Source of the DNA: Betaproteobacteria bacterium Ga0077523
GTDB lineage: Bacteria; Pseudomonadota; Gammaproteobacteria; Burkholderiales; Ga0077523
Assembly: GCA_001464695.1 (NCBI GenBank)
Contig: LNDQ01000079.1
Span: forward strand, 62,001-126,000
DNA: 64,000 nt
Direction of reading: 5' to 3'
The notes beneath the pieces are model-generated. The model worked only from the letters and a program-made list of their open reading frames with translations, was not told the origin of the DNA and did not search any database. The position numbers were made by a program, and so were the translations under genes. This document shows, piece by piece, positions 63,678 through 64,000 of this stretch (the first letter of the stretch is position 1; every line of letters begins with the position of its first letter).

Positions 63678-64000
63678 TCACAGGAAGGAGTCGGCCAAGC
63701 GTGCGACGTTCTGCGCCATGCGGGCAGCGACCGGGCGGTCGGCCCATGCATTCGGCGTCAAGCGTTCGCTGTCCGCAAAGTAGCGGTCCTGGATGCCCCG
63801 CAGGCTCGCGACGATCGCGCGATCGTAGATGAGCAGGCTCGCCTCCGCGTTGAGCGAGAACGAGCGGATGTCGGCGTTGACCGAGCCGATCATCGCCACG
63901 TCGTCGTCGACGCTCATGTGCTTCGCGTGCAGGAAACGCGGCCGGTAGAGGTAGACGCCGACACCTGCATCGAGCAGGGCCTCGTAATAGCTCTGTTGCG
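63678..64000 (-). CDS. Cardiolipin synthase/phospholipase D family protein (3' part)
   Basis: The last 107 codons of a gene running off the window end. It contains the second HKD motif, LHAKHMSVDDDVAMIGSVNA (His-x-Lys-x4-Asp), preceded by SYYEALLDAGVGVYLYRP and followed by DIRSFSLNAEASLLIYD, as in ClsA-type cardiolipin synthases that join phosphatidylglycerol molecules. The N-terminal half, including any membrane anchor, is outside the window. 109 bases with no gene separate it from the RND pump. Confidence 0.9.
   Translation of the reverse strand, partial: QQSYYEALLDAGVGVYLYRPRFLHAKHMSVDDDVAMIGSVNADIRSFSLNAEASLLIYDRAIVASLRGIQDRYFADSERLTPNAWADRPVAARMAQNVARLADSFL

Overview
The window is chromosomal DNA of high GC content from what looks like a motile, Gram-negative betaproteobacterium. 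The main clues are the flagellar gene order (flgBCDE, flgAMN, motCD, and flhB-flhA-flhF-flhG-fliA), the PEP-CTERM/PrsT exopolysaccharide module with sigma-54 promoters, the DUF4124 and YceI families, and three families of GC-rich palindromic intergenic repeats of a kind common in that class. No rRNA, tRNA, CRISPR array, integrase or transposase gene was seen. Every product name comes from reading the translated sequence; no database search was possible.

Region 1 (1-17942) is flagellar. It holds the 5' part of flgE, then flgD, flgC and flgB behind a sigma-54 promoter. A GGDEF diguanylate cyclase with a likely sigma-28 promoter follows, then flgA, flgM and flgN (flgM with a sigma-28-like promoter) and the stator pair motC-motD (clear sigma-28 promoter). 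After an unrelated four-gene block (8019-11552: winged-helix regulator, beta-propeller, DUF899, membrane protein) the cluster resumes with flhB, flhA, flhF, flhG and fliA. FliA is sigma-28 and FlgM its antagonist, so regulators and target promoters lie side by side. Two short palindromic elements sit exactly at the 3' ends of the cyclase and fliA genes, and each is accompanied by a duplicate of the host gene's 3' end.

Region 2 (18040-23298) is envelope and redox: an outer-membrane barrel protein, a MarR regulator with a palindromic operator, cytochrome b561, three tandem YceI genes (the third broken), and three tandem DUF4124 proteins. Region 3 (23447-31428, minus strand) is iscR-iscA-sufBCDS-sufU-nfu-Rieske behind cysE. 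It is an IscR-controlled SUF iron-sulfur assembly operon with an IscR-type site over the promoter. Region 4 (31488-37027) holds trmJ, suhB, the PEP-CTERM TPR lipoprotein prsT and a PEP-CTERM von Willebrand A protein; the last two each have their own sigma-54-type promoter.

Region 5 (37586-64000) is mixed: mutS, a phosphoesterase, several small regulators with palindromic operators, an acyl-CoA dehydrogenase, an AlkA-like glycosylase, a RES/Xre toxin-antitoxin pair, and a RidA protein divergent from a hydratase and decarboxylase of the meta-cleavage lower pathway. Then come mltB, an isolated ccmI, a MipA/OmpV porin, an Lrp regulator divergent from an orphan aceE that carries a palindromic repeat translated in frame, an MFS exporter, a sugar-phosphate mutarotase, an acyltransferase, a CzcA/CusA-type RND pump without its usual partners, and the 3' end of a cardiolipin synthase/phospholipase D gene.
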